In this document: positions 1 to 12,000 of the stretch, piece after piece | How the letters are laid out: every line of letters begins with the position of its first letter | How positions within the stretch are numbered: position 1 is the first letter of the stretch | Assembly (NCBI GenBank): GCA_039191605.1 | Contig: JBCCXL010000022.1 | Span: forward strand, 1-64,000 | Length of the DNA stretch: 64,000 bases | Origin: JBCCXL01 sp039191605 | GTDB taxonomy: Bacteria; Acidobacteriota; Thermoanaerobaculia; Multivoradales; JAHZIX01 | Direction: 5' to 3' | Position numbers and translations under genes: made by a program | The notes under the pieces: model-generated | Databases searched by the model: none | What the model was told of the DNA's origin: nothing | What the model saw: the letters and a program-made list of their open reading frames with translations, nothing else

Positions 1-1
1 C

Positions 2-361
2 CCCGCCGCGGGGGCCCCGCACATCCAAAACACCCACACCCCCCCCACGGGGGCGGGCGCCCCCTTCTGCGGCGCCGCGGGGCTCTTCTTGCAGAAGGTC
101 TCGGGAGTCGGAACGGTGCTGATCCACGGCAGCGGCGACTTCCAGGAGCTCAACCTGCGGTCCGGGGAGCAGGTGCAGGTCTCCTCCGGGAATCTGGCGG
201 CCTTCTCGGAGCATGTGGACTACGACATCGTGCGGGTCGGCGGCATGCGCAAGACCCTGTTCAGCGGTGAGGGCCTCTTCATGACCCGCCTCACCGGCCC
301 CGGCCGAGTGCTGCTGCAGAGCCTGAAGCCGAGCTTCGGCAAAGCCACTCCTACCGGCTGA
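2..361 (+). CDS. AIM24 / TIGR00266 family protein, 5'-truncated by window edge
   Basis: The frame is open from the window edge to a TGA at 359-361. The last ~90 residues fit the C-terminal half of AIM24-family proteins: a first half-repeat with 'SGVGTVLIHGSGDFQEL', then 'VDYDIVRVGGMRKTLFSGEG' and 'TRLTGPGRVLLQSL', which are typical of the double beta-barrel fold. The family's role in bacteria is not well defined. A TTG at 89 could be read as a start, but it lies inside the conserved core ('GLFLQKVSG'), so I treat the gene as truncated. The first ~80 bases encode proline- and glycine-rich text unlike the family and are homopolymer-rich, so either this is a variable loop or the sequence is unreliable there. 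The gene converges with the MFS gene. Confidence 0.75.
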   Translation, partial: PAAGAPHIQNTHTPPTGAGAPFCGAAGLFLQKVSGVGTVLIHGSGDFQELNLRSGEQVQVSSGNLAAFSEHVDYDIVRVGGMRKTLFSGEGLFMTRLTGPGRVLLQSLKPSFGKATPTG

Positions 362-376
362 GCCTAGGCGAGGGCC

Positions 377-446
377 AGAGCAGGCTGAATTCAGAGCAGA
401 CTGAGCTCAGAGCAGACGGGGCTTAGGGCAGACGGGGCTTAGGGCA
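377..446. repeat. 16-bp degenerate tandem repeat between convergent genes
   Basis: Four consecutive 16-bp units start at 377, 393, 409 and 425, followed by a partial copy to 446. The last two full units differ at one base (AGAGCAGACGGGGCTT and AGGGCAGACGGGGCTT). They fill most of the 94-bp gap between the stop of the AIM24 gene (361) and the stop of the MFS gene (456), so they form the 3' flank of both transcripts. No classical T-tailed terminator is seen here. Confidence 0.85.
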
Positions 447-455
447 CCACCCGCG

Positions 456-1817
456 CTACACCGCGTCTTCGAGATCCAGATCCACCCGCCGCAGCGGCCG
501 CAGGGCGAAGCTGAAGACCGTCACCGCCAGGAAGGCGACGCCGCAGATCACGAAGAGCAGGCCGATGCCCCGGCCCGAGCCGACCCCCAAGAGGGCGCCG
601 ACGAAGGTATCGGCGAGGGCTCCGCCGTCTACCAGCAGGGGATTCATCACCCGCTCCGCCAGCAGGCCCGAGAGCCCGAAGGCCACCGGTCCGCTGATCT
701 GCGCCACCATCCGCCGAGTGGCGAAGACCCGCCCCTGAAGCGCCGGCGGCGTCTTGACCTGCCATAGGGCCTGGCTGCAGCCGTTGACCACCGGCACGCA
801 GAAGGACACCAGGAAGAGACCCGTCGCCACGAAGAGGGGCAGCGCCTGCGCCCCGGCGATAACCAATCCCAGCACCATGATGGGGCCTGCCCCCAGCACC
901 CCCAATACGCGGCGGCGAGGGCCTCCCCAGGAGCTCATCAACACGCTGCCGGCGATCCCTCCGGCGGCGGCAAAGCCCAGCACCTGCCCGAGCACCGCCT
1001 CGTCGGCGAAGGAGAGCACCAGTGGGGTGGTGAGCAGCGTGCACAGGGGCAGCACGAAGTTCAGAGCGGCGAAGAAACCCAGCAGCGCCAGCAGCCCGCC
1101 CCGCTGCCGAATAAATCGCCAGCCCTCCAGCGCTTCGGCGAGCACCGAGCGCCAGCGGCCAGAGAAATTCAGCGCCGCAGCAGCCGCCCGGCGAGGCGGA
1201 TCCGGAATGCGCACCGCCAGCAAGATCGCCATGGCGATGAGGAAGCTGGCGACGTCCAGCGCGACGACCCCCGGCAGCCCCAAGGGCCCCAGCAGCGCCC
1301 CCGCCAGCAGCGGTGCCGCCAGCCGGGCCCCGGCGTGGCCGAATTGAGTCATTCCCGCCGCGCGGCCGAAGTGGCGCTTGGGCACCAGCAGCGTGGTGGA
1401 GGCGGTGAAGGCCGGCATCTGCACCGCCTCGAAGAGGGAGCTCAGCGCCACCAGGGCGTAGATCGCCCCCAGGGAGAGCTCGCCGATGGCGAAGAGAGAG
1501 ACCAGGCCGAGAGTGGCCACCGCTGACCCGATATCCGCCACGATCATCGCCCGGCGACGGCTCCAGCGATCCACCAGCACTCCCGCCACCGGCGAGAGCA
1601 AGATCGCCGGCAGCGAAGCGGCCACGGCGATCAGCGCGAAGAGGGTTTCGGAGCCGGTCTCCTGGTAGACGTGGACGCCGATGGCGAAGCGGGTCAGCCC
1701 GGAGCCGGTGGCGGAGATCACCTGTCCGAACCACACCCACAGGAAGGTGCGGAAGCTCTTGCCCTGCTCCGCGCCGGGGTCGCTTCCACCGTCGGGCTTC
1801 ACAGGGCCGGGCTTCAT
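456..1817 (-). CDS. MFS transporter (EntS/DHA3-like), probable exporter of the NRPS product
   Basis: The protein is 453 aa with about twelve hydrophobic segments. After a ~25-residue polar N-terminus it reads 'FLWVWFGQVISATGSGLTRFAIGVHVYQETGSETLFALIAVA', and the loop 'VAGVLVDRWSRRRAMIVADI' is the conserved MFS motif between helices 2 and 3 (D-R-x-x-R-R). This layout is usual for drug or siderophore exporters of the major facilitator superfamily. I chose the ATG at 1817 because it overlaps the TGA of NRPS-3 as ATGA (1814-1817), a translational-coupling arrangement; the reading frame is open upstream to 1979, but that part lies inside NRPS-3. It is the last gene of the locus. Export of the assembled peptide is inferred from position only. 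Confidence 0.88.
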   Translation of the reverse strand: MKPGPVKPDGGSDPGAEQGKSFRTFLWVWFGQVISATGSGLTRFAIGVHVYQETGSETLFALIAVAASLPAILLSPVAGVLVDRWSRRRAMIVADIGSAVATLGLVSLFAIGELSLGAIYALVALSSLFEAVQMPAFTASTTLLVPKRHFGRAAGMTQFGHAGARLAAPLLAGALLGPLGLPGVVALDVASFLIAMAILLAVRIPDPPRRAAAAALNFSGRWRSVLAEALEGWRFIRQRGGLLALLGFFAALNFVLPLCTLLTTPLVLSFADEAVLGQVLGFAAAGGIAGSVLMSSWGGPRRRVLGVLGAGPIMVLGLVIAGAQALPLFVATGLFLVSFCVPVVNGCSQALWQVKTPPALQGRVFATRRMVAQISGPVAFGLSGLLAERVMNPLLVDGGALADTFVGALLGVGSGRGIGLLFVICGVAFLAVTVFSFALRPLRRVDLDLEDAV

Positions 1818-4800
1818 GACGAGAGTTCCTCGATCGTTCCCAAGTCGGGCTCCAGAAAGCTCTGTAGCAATGAGTCCAGGGCCCGCACCAAGAGCGGCAG
1901 AGCCGGCGGGCGCAGCACGTCCTGGTGGCGGCAGGGGAGCTCCTGTTCGATCAAGGGGGACATCAGCGGAGGATACCAACGCGCGTCCATCGACTTCGAC
2001 TCTGGATGCCCAGATTCTGAAGGCCCGGAACCTGACGGTTCAGCCCCTACAGGCGACAGCGCTCGGGCCAAGAACACCGCCGGTACGGAATCCGGCGATA
2101 GCGCCGCCGGCCGATACACCGCGAGGGCCTGGGCATTGGCGAGGAGCACCCTCGCGAAGGCCAAATGCCGGGTGCGGCCCCCAGCGGCGGGCAGGAGCCC
2201 CGCCGAAACCACCAGATCGGCCATCCGCTCGACGCTCTCCTCCACCGGCGGTAGCTCTTCTTGGGGCAAATCCTTCACCGCCGGCTCCTCCTCCAGAATC
2301 AGCTCCAGCTCCCCTCCGTTGCTGCCGCCGAAACGCTGCGCCGCGGCGATCTGCAGACTCTCCACCAGCTGCGCCGCCATCTTCTCTAGAGAAGGCGGCG
2401 GCGCCTCCATTTCGGAGCTCACCAGAGAATCTAGGAGCAGCAGCGGCGCGGTGAGAGGGCGATTCTTCCGCGACAGCTGACGAGCCACTTCCCAGGCCAC
2501 CACCCCACCGAAAGACCACCCCCCGATCATCAAAGGCCCCGCGGGGAACGTGCGCAGAATCTCCTCCACGAAGAAGCTCGCCTGCGCCTCGATGCTGTCG
2601 AGAACTGCTGGCGCTTCTGAGCCCAGAGAGGTGATGCCGGGGCTATCCGGCGCGTACACCCGCACCCGAGGCTCGAGACATCGCGCTAGCTCGGTGTAGC
2701 ACAGGCCGCGGCCACCGAGGGGAGGCAAGAGCACTAAGGGCACCGCGGGAAATTCGCCGCCGCGGGCCACCAGAGGCTGGAGGTACTGAAGCTCCTCGAG
2801 GGATTGATCCTCAAGCCGCTGCGCCAGACCTTCCACCGTGGGGAATTGCAGAATCACGGCGGGGGAGAGAGTACGGCCGAGGCGCTCTTCGAGAATCAGC
2901 GCCACCCGCAAAGCCATCAGGGAATGCCCCCCGAGGGCAAAGAAATCCGCTCCCACGGAGGACACGCTACGCCCCAGTACCTCGGTGAAGGCCTCCGCCA
3001 CCCACAGCTCCATCGGACTGCGAGGACTGATGCTCTCGGCCCCGAGTTCTCCAAACTCGCCGGTCACGAGATCGACTCCTTGCTTCACCAGCGCGCGACG
3101 GTCGACCTTGCCATTGGGGGTGAGAGGAAAGACTTCCAACACCACCAGCTGGGTCGGCACCATGTAGGAGGGCAGCAGCTCCGACGCCGCCCCCCGCAGC
3201 GATTCAGGATCGAGCACCGGTAGCGAGCCATCGCCGCGCACCCAGGCCACCAGTCGGCCGATCCCCCTCTCTCCCAGCGCCGCGGCTACCACCTGCTCCA
3301 CCCCCGGCAGCGACTCCAGCACCGACTCGACCTCGCCGAGCTCGATTCGGAAGCCCCTCACCTTGACCTGGTGATCCCGCCGCCCGTGGAAAATCAATCG
3401 GCCATCGGAACGCCAGCGGGCGAGGTCTCCGGTGCGGTAGAGACGCTGCCCCGGGGTCGTCGCCTGGGCATCCGGCACGAAGCGCTCCGCGGTCTGCGCC
3501 GGTCGGTGCCGATAGCCCCTCGCCAAACCGACGCCGGCGATGCATAGCTCGCCTACAGCGCCATAGGGAAGGGGTTGGAAGGCGCTCCCCAACAGACGAA
3601 TGGTAGTCCCCGCGATGGGGCGCCCAACGGGAACCGTGACCGGCTGCCGCTGCCCCCAAGAGAGAGGCAGAGGGCCCTCCACGGAGGACCAAACCGTGGT
3701 CTCCGTGGGGCCATAAAGGTTGTAGACCGCGGCGCAGCGACTCACCAGGGCAGAGGCCAGCTCCGGCGTGAGGGCCTCGCCGCCGGTGAGGCCGATCAAA
3801 TCCCGATTCCCCGGCCAGCCCGAGTCCACCAGCAGGCGCCAAGTAGCCGGCGTCGCCTGGAGGAAGCGAATTCCACCCTCCGCGATTCGCTGCGCCAAGA
3901 GTCTTGGATCGCTGGCCTCCTGGGAACTTGCCAGCACCACCCGCGCTCCCGCCAGCAGCGGCGCGTAGAGCTCCAGCACTGAAATATCGAAGGAGAGAGT
4001 GGTGACCGCCAACCAGCGGTCCCGAGGCTGGATGCCTAGGCGGCGGCGAAGATCCGCAACGAAGTTAGCCACCCCTCGTCGCCGTACCTCCACGCCTTTG
4101 GGGCGCCCCGTCGAGCCCGAGGTGTAGAGCAGATAGGCCAGCCCCTCGGGCTCAGCCGCCGCCACCGGAAGCGGCGCTCCGCTCCCCTCGCCGCTGTCCT
4201 CGGCGAGGGCTAGATCTAGATCTAGCGTCGGCGGCAGCGCCCCCGGCAGCCGATCCAGCAGCCCGCGGTCAGCGAGAAGGAGCCGAGGAGAAGCGTCCTC
4301 CAGCATGGAAGCGAGGCGTCTCTGGGGCCAGGAAAAGTCCAGAGGAAGATAGGTCACCCCCGCCTGGAGACAGCCCACCAGCGCCGCCACCAGCCGCGGC
4401 GATCGCCGGCCGCAGATCGCCACCACAGAATCGCCGTCGAGGCCCGCCCGAAGAAGCTCTTGGCGCCAGGTCTCGGCCGCCCGCTCCAGCTGGCGGTAGG
4501 TCCAGGAGCTGCTATTGGGGGCCTCCACGGCGATCGACTCGGGATCCGTCATCGACAGCAGGCGCCGGAAGTCCGCGTTCGCCAGGGTCCCCCGAGCGGG
4601 GGGAGCGGCATTCCACTCCACCAGCATTTGCTGTCGTTGGGCGGGGCTCTCCAAAGGGAAGTCGGCGATCCCTTGCCGCGGATCCTCGCCGAGGGCTTCG
4701 AGCACGCGCTGAAAGCTCCCCATCCAGCGCCTCACCGTGGTGGCGTCGAAGAGCGCCGTCGAAGATTGCACCACCCCCTCCAGGCCCCCTTCAAGGGTCT

Positions 4801-6060
4801 CGCGGAGGGTGATCACCAAATCGTAGAGGGCCGTACCGCTGTCCAGGGACAGACCCGAACCCTCCACCACCAGGCCGGGCCAGGTCGGCGCACCGCCGTC
4901 GTCCGCGGCATTCTGCAAAATGAACAGAGTCTGGAATACCGGAGTCTGGGCCGGGTCGCGCTGATCCCCCAATTCCTCCACCAGGCGCTCGAAGGGAATG
5001 CCGGAAGCTCCCAGAGCCTCGAGGACCTCGCCCCGCACCGTCCTCAGCAGCTGATGGAAGCTACCCTGGAGGTCCACCGTCGCCGCCAGCGCCACGGTGC
5101 CGGCGAAGTAGCCCAGCATCTCCTCCAGGCGAGGATCCTCTCGCCCTGCTACGGGGGTACCGACGGCGAAGCGCCGCTGCCCACCGAGGCGGGCCAGGAG
5201 AGTCTGATAGCCCGCCAGCAGCGCCATGAAGAGGGTCGTGCCGGACTCCCGGCCCAGCTGCCGCAGGGCGTCCGCCGTGGCGCGCGGGATCGACAGCTTC
5301 AGGCTGGTGCCGACGGAGCTTCGTAGCGCTGGCCGGGGATGATCCGTCGGTAGCGCCAGCGGCGGCAAGGCCCGTAGCGCCGCCACCCGCCGCTGCAGAG
5401 CCCGGGCTCCTCTCGCTCCATCCTCTAGCGAGCGCTGACCGAGGGACCGCTGCCAGCGGGCGAAGTCGCCGTAGCTCAGCGGCAGCGGGGAAAGCTCCGT
5501 CGGCGCCGCCCTCGAGGCGATGTGCTGCCCGTAGCGCTGAGACAGTTCCCGCAGCAGCAGGCGCATCGACCAGCCATCGGTGATCAGGTGATGCTGCACC
5601 AACACGAAAATGTACTCCCCGGGGCCGAGCCACAGCAGCGCCCAGCGAGCCAGGGGAGCCCGGGAGATGTCGAAGGGCCGAGCCAAAGCGCGGGACACCA
5701 GCCGCTGTCCTTGGGAGCGGCGCCGGGCCGAGGCCAGGGCGCAAAGGTCCACCACCGGAAGCTTCACCGCCGCGGGGGGAGCCTCGACCCGCTGCACCGG
5801 CTCGCCATCCCGCAGCACCAGGGCGGTGCGCAAAGGCTCGTGCCGCCGCACCAGATCCGTCAGTGCTCCCCGCAGCGCAACGATCTCCAGCGGTCCCCGA
5901 ATCCGCAGCGCCAGCGGTAGGTGATAGGCGGCGCTCTCCGGCTCCAGGCGGTCGAGGAACCACAGCCGACGCTGACCCGGGGAGAGGGGTGCCGGCTCAT
6001 CGCTGTCGCCGGGAACCAGGGAGGGCAAGCCTGGATCCGTCGACTGCTCCGCCGCTGCCT
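1814..6060 (-). other. NRPS-3 final module: C-A(Gly)-T-TE
   Basis: The C domain has HHLITDG near 5565-5595. The A domain has FDISVLELYAPLLAG, a segment ending RFLQATP, GLTGGE, and NLYGPTETTVWSS, giving pocket residues D-I-L-Q-L-G-L-V-W. This is one conservative change from the published glycine code DILQLGLIW, so glycine is a good prediction. The T domain (FFALGGHSLMAL) lies at 2915-2945. The type I thioesterase (LLPPLGGRG, then GGWSFGG near 2500-2525, then an Asp in LLLLDSL and a late His in CRHQDV) releases the chain by hydrolysis or cyclisation; sequence alone does not tell which. Confidence 0.85.
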
Positions 6061-9000
6061 CCAGCCGCGCCGCCAGGGCTCGCACCGTGGAGTCCTCGAA
6101 GAGGACATGGAGGGGCAGCTCGACCCCCGTCTCCCGGCGACAGCGAGAGATCAGCCGGGTAGCCAGCAGGGAGTGGCCGCCGAGGGCGAAGAAATCGGCA
6201 TCCGGCCCGAGTTCCGGCCCGTGCTCCGACCCGTGCTCCTGTCTTGGCGGGTCCGGAGAGCGATGGAGCAGCTCCGCCATGTGACGAGCCACCAGCTCCT
6301 CCCAGGGTCCCTGAAGCGCCGCGGCGCCACCCTCCACCGCGCTTTCGAATCCAGCCTCGGCGGCGGCCAGCGCCCGGCGGTCGATCTTGCCCCGGGCGGT
6401 CAGCGGCAGCTCCTCCAGCACCGTGAAGGTCGCCGGCACCATGAACCCGGGCAGGATCGCCGCCAACTCGCGGCGCAGCTCCGCGGCCAGCCGCTGAGAT
6501 TCCAGAGATAGCTCCGGAGATAGCTCCGGAGATAGCGGCGAGGTGGAATCTACCGAGCCCGGCTTCAGGGTGAGGAAGGCCGCCAGGCGCTTGCCCGCCG
6601 CCCCCTCGCCGAGGGCCATCACCACCGCCTGCCCCACCATCGGCAGCCGCAGCAGCGCCGACTCCACCTCCCCGAGCTCGATGCGATAGCCCCGCAGCTT
6701 GACCTGATGATCGCGGCGACCGAGGAAGGCCAGCAGACCGGAAGGCAGCCAGCGGCCCTGATCTCCGGTGCGGTAGAGGCGCTGCCCATAGCCGAAGGGA
6801 TCCGGCACGAAGCGATCCGCGGTGAGGGCCGGGCGGCCGACGTAGGCCCGCGCCAGCCCGTCGCCGCCGACCATGATCTCCCCCTCGACGCCCGTCGGCA
6901 CCGGCCGCAGCCGCGGATCCAGCACGTAGATCTGAGACCCCGCGATCGGCCGGCCGATGGATACCGTCGAGCCGACGTCGGCCCCGGTGGAAGGCTGGAA
7001 CACCGACGAGAAGGTAGTGTTTTCCGTCGGTCCGTAGCAGGGGCTTACCCGCCGCCCCGGACGCGCCGCCAGCGCCCGGCGTACGTGATCCGGAGACACC
7101 ACGTCTCCGCCGGTGAGCAGATCCTCCACCCCGTCGAGGTCCTCCAGGGCACCGTCCACCATCTGATGGAAGAGGCCGGAGGTCAAAAAGAGTAGATCCA
7201 CTCGCCGATCCTTCACCAGGCGACCGAGGGCCTCGAGGCTCTGGGCCTGCGGCGGCGCCACGACCACCGTAGCGCCGTGAACCAGCGGGCCCCAGATCTC
7301 GGCGGTGGAGGCGTCGAAGGCCAGGGGAGCCGCCAGCAGCGAGCGCCGACGGCGGTGAAGCTTCGCATAGGAGGGCGAGAGCACCAGCCGCAGCACCCCG
7401 GCGTGGGGAATCGCCACTCCCTTGGGGCGGCCGGTGGAGCCGGAGGTGAAGAGCTGGTAGAGCAGCTGGTGAGGATCGGCGGGACCATCGATGGAGCCCT
7501 CCTGGGCCTGGCCCGAGATCTCCCCAGGCGGCGGCAGCAGCACTCCGTCTTCCCCCAGCGCCAGACGCGGGCCGTCGTAGACCTCCTTCGGCGGCCCGAT
7601 CGCTCCTAGGTCCTGAACTGGATCCTGAACTGGGCCCTGAACTGGATCCTGAACCGAATCTGGTGTTCCATCCTCAACGGCACACAGCAGCAGATCGAGG
7701 TCCGCATCTGCGGCGATCAGCGCCAGGCGCTCCGCCGGCTCCCGAGGATCCAGCGGCACGTAGGCGGCGCCGCTGCGCACGATGCCGAGAATCGCCACCA
7801 CCGCGGCGATGGAGCGCTCAGCGTAAAGCCCCACTCGACATTCCGCCGCCGCGCCCCGGTCCCCGAAACCCCAAGATCTCAGCGCCCTCGCCAGCCGGCC
7901 GCTGCGGCCCTCGAGCTCGGCGTAGCTCAGGGTCGGTGGCTCTCTATCACCGCCCTCCGGCGCAACTCCCTCCAGCACGACCCCCTCTAACGCGGGCGCC
8001 TCCGGAGTCTGGCGGGCCCAGTACAGGAAACGCTCCACCAGGGATCCCGTTCCCGTGACCTCCGGCCCCCGGGCCCACTCCCTGCTCAACTGGGCTCGCT
8101 CGGCGCCGGACAGCAGCTCCAATGCCTCCACCAAAAGCTCCCCATCCGCCGTCACCTGACGCAGGATGCGCCGCCACGAAGCCATCCAGCGGGCCACCGT
8201 CGTGGGGTCGAAGAGGGCCGCCGGCGCCCGGGCCACGCCCTCTAGCCGCCCGGCCACCGGCCCCAGGGAGATCTCCAGCTCGAAGGGGGTCGCCACCGGC
8301 ACGCCTTCCCCGCGGCGGGGCGCCGCGTCTTGGGCCAGCCCGGCCAGCACCGGCGGCGGGGCGGAGGCGCTCTGATAGGCGAACAGCAGCTGCGCTACGG
8401 GATGCCGGGACGCATCCCGGCGGGGCGCCAGCTCCTCCACCAGACGCTCGAAGGGCACCTCCTCCGCGGCAAACGCGTCCAGAGCATCTAGACGCACCCG
8501 CTCCAGCAAAGCGCTGAAGGGGAGTCGCGCCGAGTCCTCCTCCGGGGCGGAGAGATCCGCCCGCAGAGCCAGGGTGTTGACGAAGAGACCCACCACCTCC
8601 TCCAGCTCCGGGCGCCGACGGCCCGCCGCCGGGCTGGCGATGGCGAAGTGGCGGCCTCCGGTGAGCCGGTAGACCAGAACCTGGAGGGCCGCCAGGAGCA
8701 CCATGTAGACCGTCGCCCCGCCGCTCCGGGCACAACTCTCGATGGCGGCGGTGAGCTCGGCGTCGAAATTCAGCGCCAGCGAATGGCCAGCGAATTGCTG
8801 GGTGGCGGGACGGGGACGATCCGTCGGCAGCTCGACGTCCGCCGCCGCCGCCAGGCGCTCTCGCCGGGCCGCTAGGGGATCCTCGAAGGCTCCCTCGGAC
8901 GCACGACGGCGCTGCCAGCGAGCATAGTCACCATAGCTGACCGCCGGTGACGGCGGCAGGAGCGGGACGCCCTCTTCGCCGCGGAGAACCCGGCGATAGG

Positions 9001-12000
9001 CGGCCTCCAGATCCCGCAGCATCAGCCCTAGGCTCCAGGCGTCGCTGACCAGATGATGAACGGTGAAGAGCAGGGTCCAGCGGGGCTGCGGCGAAGAGGG
9101 TTCGCCTCGGTCTGGTGTAGGCAAGTTCGGGGGAGACGACCCCACCGGCGACGACTCTGGCGGGGCCTCTTCGAGCCCCCGCCGCCGTAGCAGGAGAAAG
9201 CGCGCCGGCAGGCCGCCGGCCAGATCGATGCCCGCACCGCCGTGGGCCCAGGACGTCTCCACCCCCCGCACCGTTTCCTCCAGCGCTGCCTCCGGCACCG
9301 CCTGAAGGTCCACCAGAGGCAGCTCCACCAGCGGCCGCCGCTGGTGGGCGGGCGGGGCGGCGGCGAAGGGCCTCCATTCAGGCGTTCCCCCGTGCGCAGA
9401 CTCTTGCGAGATCGGGCGGGGCCACTGCCGCGCCGTCCCGAGGTCGTCGGCGTCGATCTCCAGGATCATCCGCAGGCTGGGATGGCGGGCGAGCACCGCG
9501 CCGAGGGCACGCTTCAGGGCCGGCGGCTGAAGAGGGCCGATCCAGCGTAGGGAGGCGCTGATCCAGTGCAGAGTGGAACCGGGCTCCATTCGCTCTACGA
9601 AGGCCATGCGCTGCTGAGCGAAGGAGAGGGGGGCGGGCTGATTCGAATCGCCAACGAGAACCGGATCGGCGCTCCCTCCGGCGGCAGCCAAAGCAGCCGG
9701 TTCAGCGCTCTCCGCCGCAGGGCTCTCCCCCGCCGCCCGCAGCATCTCCACGGCGCGGGCCTGGGCGGCGAGGCGGGGATGTTCGAAGAGGGTGCGCAGC
9801 GGTACTTCCAGCCCCAGGTGAGCCCGGATCCGCGCCGTCAGCCGAGCCGCCAGCAGGCTGTGGCCACCGAGCTGGAAGAAGTCTTCCTGGCGCCCCGGCA
9901 GCTGCCCCGGAAGCTGATGCGGCAGCACCTCGGCCCAGCGCTGCGCCAGCCAGCTCTCCATGCCTTCCCGCGGCCCTTCCCCTTCCGCCTCCAAAGAGGC
10001 TCCTTCGTCCTCCCGCTGCTCCAGGGAGCGACGGTCGATCTTGCCGCTGGGGGTGCGGGGGAGGGTCTCGAGCACCACGATGGCCGCCGGCCGCCAGGCT
10101 TCCGGAAGCTCTCGCTGGGCGAGGTCTTCCAGACGGCGGCGCAGCTCCTCACCCGGAGCACCCCCGGCGGCGCTCTGGGAGCCCTCGGCGGCAGCAGCGT
10201 AGGCCACCAGGCGGCGCTGCGCGCCCTCTCCCTGCACCACCACCGCCACCGCTCCTACCCCTCGCTCTCCGCCGAGGATCGACTCCACCTCTCCCGGCTC
10301 TACCCGATGGCCCCGCACCTTGAGCTGGGCGTCGGCGCGGCCGAGGAAGTCGATCCTCCCGTCGGGCCGCATTCGGACCAGGTCCCCGGTGCGGTAGAGC
10401 CTCTCGCCGCCGGCCGCGGACCGCGGCACGGGATCCGGCACGAAGCGCTGTGCGGTGAGGGCCGGCCGGCGATGGTAGCCCCGGGCCAGCGCCGCGCCCC
10501 CCAGCACCAGCTCCCCCACGGTGCCGATGGGCACCGGATTTAGCGCTCCTTCCGCCATACGATCCACCACCCGCGCCGCCACCCCGCTCACCGGACGCCC
10601 GATGGCCGGCAGGGCGGGCCAGCCTTCGACCTCCCGCGGCAGCGTTTCGGCGGTCACCACATGGCATTCCGAGGGACCGTATTGGTTCACCAGGCGGGGC
10701 CCCGAAGCGCTGCCGAACCAGCGCCGCAGGGGCTCGTCCACCACCAGCTGCTCCCCGGCGGTGATCACCTCCGCCAGCTCCGCCGGAGCGCCGCGATCCT
10801 CCGAAGATTCCACCAGCAGCCTCAGAGCCACGTAAGGCAGAAAGAGTCGGTGTACGCCGTGGGCCTCGAGGTGTCGCCGCAGAGCCGCCCCATCCCGCCG
10901 CTCCTCCTCCCCGATCAACACCAAAGTGCCGCCGGCGGCCCAGGTGGCGAAGAGCTCCTGAAAGGAAACATCGAAGGAGAGGGCGGCGAATTGCAGCGTC
11001 CTGCCGCCCCCCGCCGGGCTCTCCTCCCGCTGCCAGCGGATCAGGTTCACCAGCGGACCGTGGGCCATGGCGACCCCCTTCGGCCTGCCGGTGGACCCGG
11101 AGGTGTAGAGCAGATAGGCGAGGTTCTGCGCCCTCGGCTGGGGGAGTGGCTGAGACAGTAACTGAGGCAGTGGCCGCGATTCTGAGACCCCTGGCACCTG
11201 GGCCGCCATCAACCCTTCGGGGCTTAGCAGCGGGGGAGCCGCCGCTGTCGTCGGCGCTTCCGGTGCTCCCGCCTCTGCCCCATAAGCCCTCCTCACCGCC
11301 TCGGCGACGGAGCTCTGAGGGTCTTCAGCGACGGCCCGGGAGACGATCACCGCCTTCACCCCGGCATCCGAAAGCATGAAGGCCAGGCGCGCCGGCGGAT
11401 AAGAAGGATCCAGGGGAAGGTAGCCGGCCCCGGCTCGCAGCACCCCCAGCACCGCTACCGGCAAATCGAAGCCCCGCGGCAGCGCGATGGCCACCACGTC
11501 GTCCCTCCCCACCCCCGCCGCCAGCAGTCGGTGAGCCAGGCGGCGGGAACGTCGATGCAGCTGACGGTAGCTCAGCTCCTGTCCTTGCTCGCCGCGCACC
11601 GCCGCCGCCGCCGGCCGACCGGCGGCGGCGAGATCAAAGAGCTGCACCAGGTTCGCCGGCACCGGCTCGTCGCCCGTGGCGGCCAGCGCCGCTCGGTCGC
11701 CTCTGGCAAGGGGCAGGCCGAAGCCCCACTCCACCACCAGCTGATGGCGCTGCGCCGCGCTGAGCCAGGAAAGCTCACCGACCGCCGCCGAGGGCTTCTC
11801 TACCAGGGCCCCCAGCAGCTCCACCCAGCAGCCCATCAAGCGCCGAATGGTGGTCTGGTCAAAGAGATCGCGGTCGTATTCGAAGGCCGCCTCCAGGGCT
11901 CCCGCCGGCAGGGCCTGTTCCCCCCCGGCAGCCTCTTCCCGAGGGGGCGCGAGAGCCAGGGTGAGATCGAATTTCGCCGTGGTGGCCGGCAGCAGATGGC

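Noticed and set aside
1850..2790. Reductive release domain instead of TE at the NRPS-3 end
   Set aside because: GGWSFGG and the surrounding alpha/beta-hydrolase pattern identify a thioesterase; no NAD(P)-binding motif is present.
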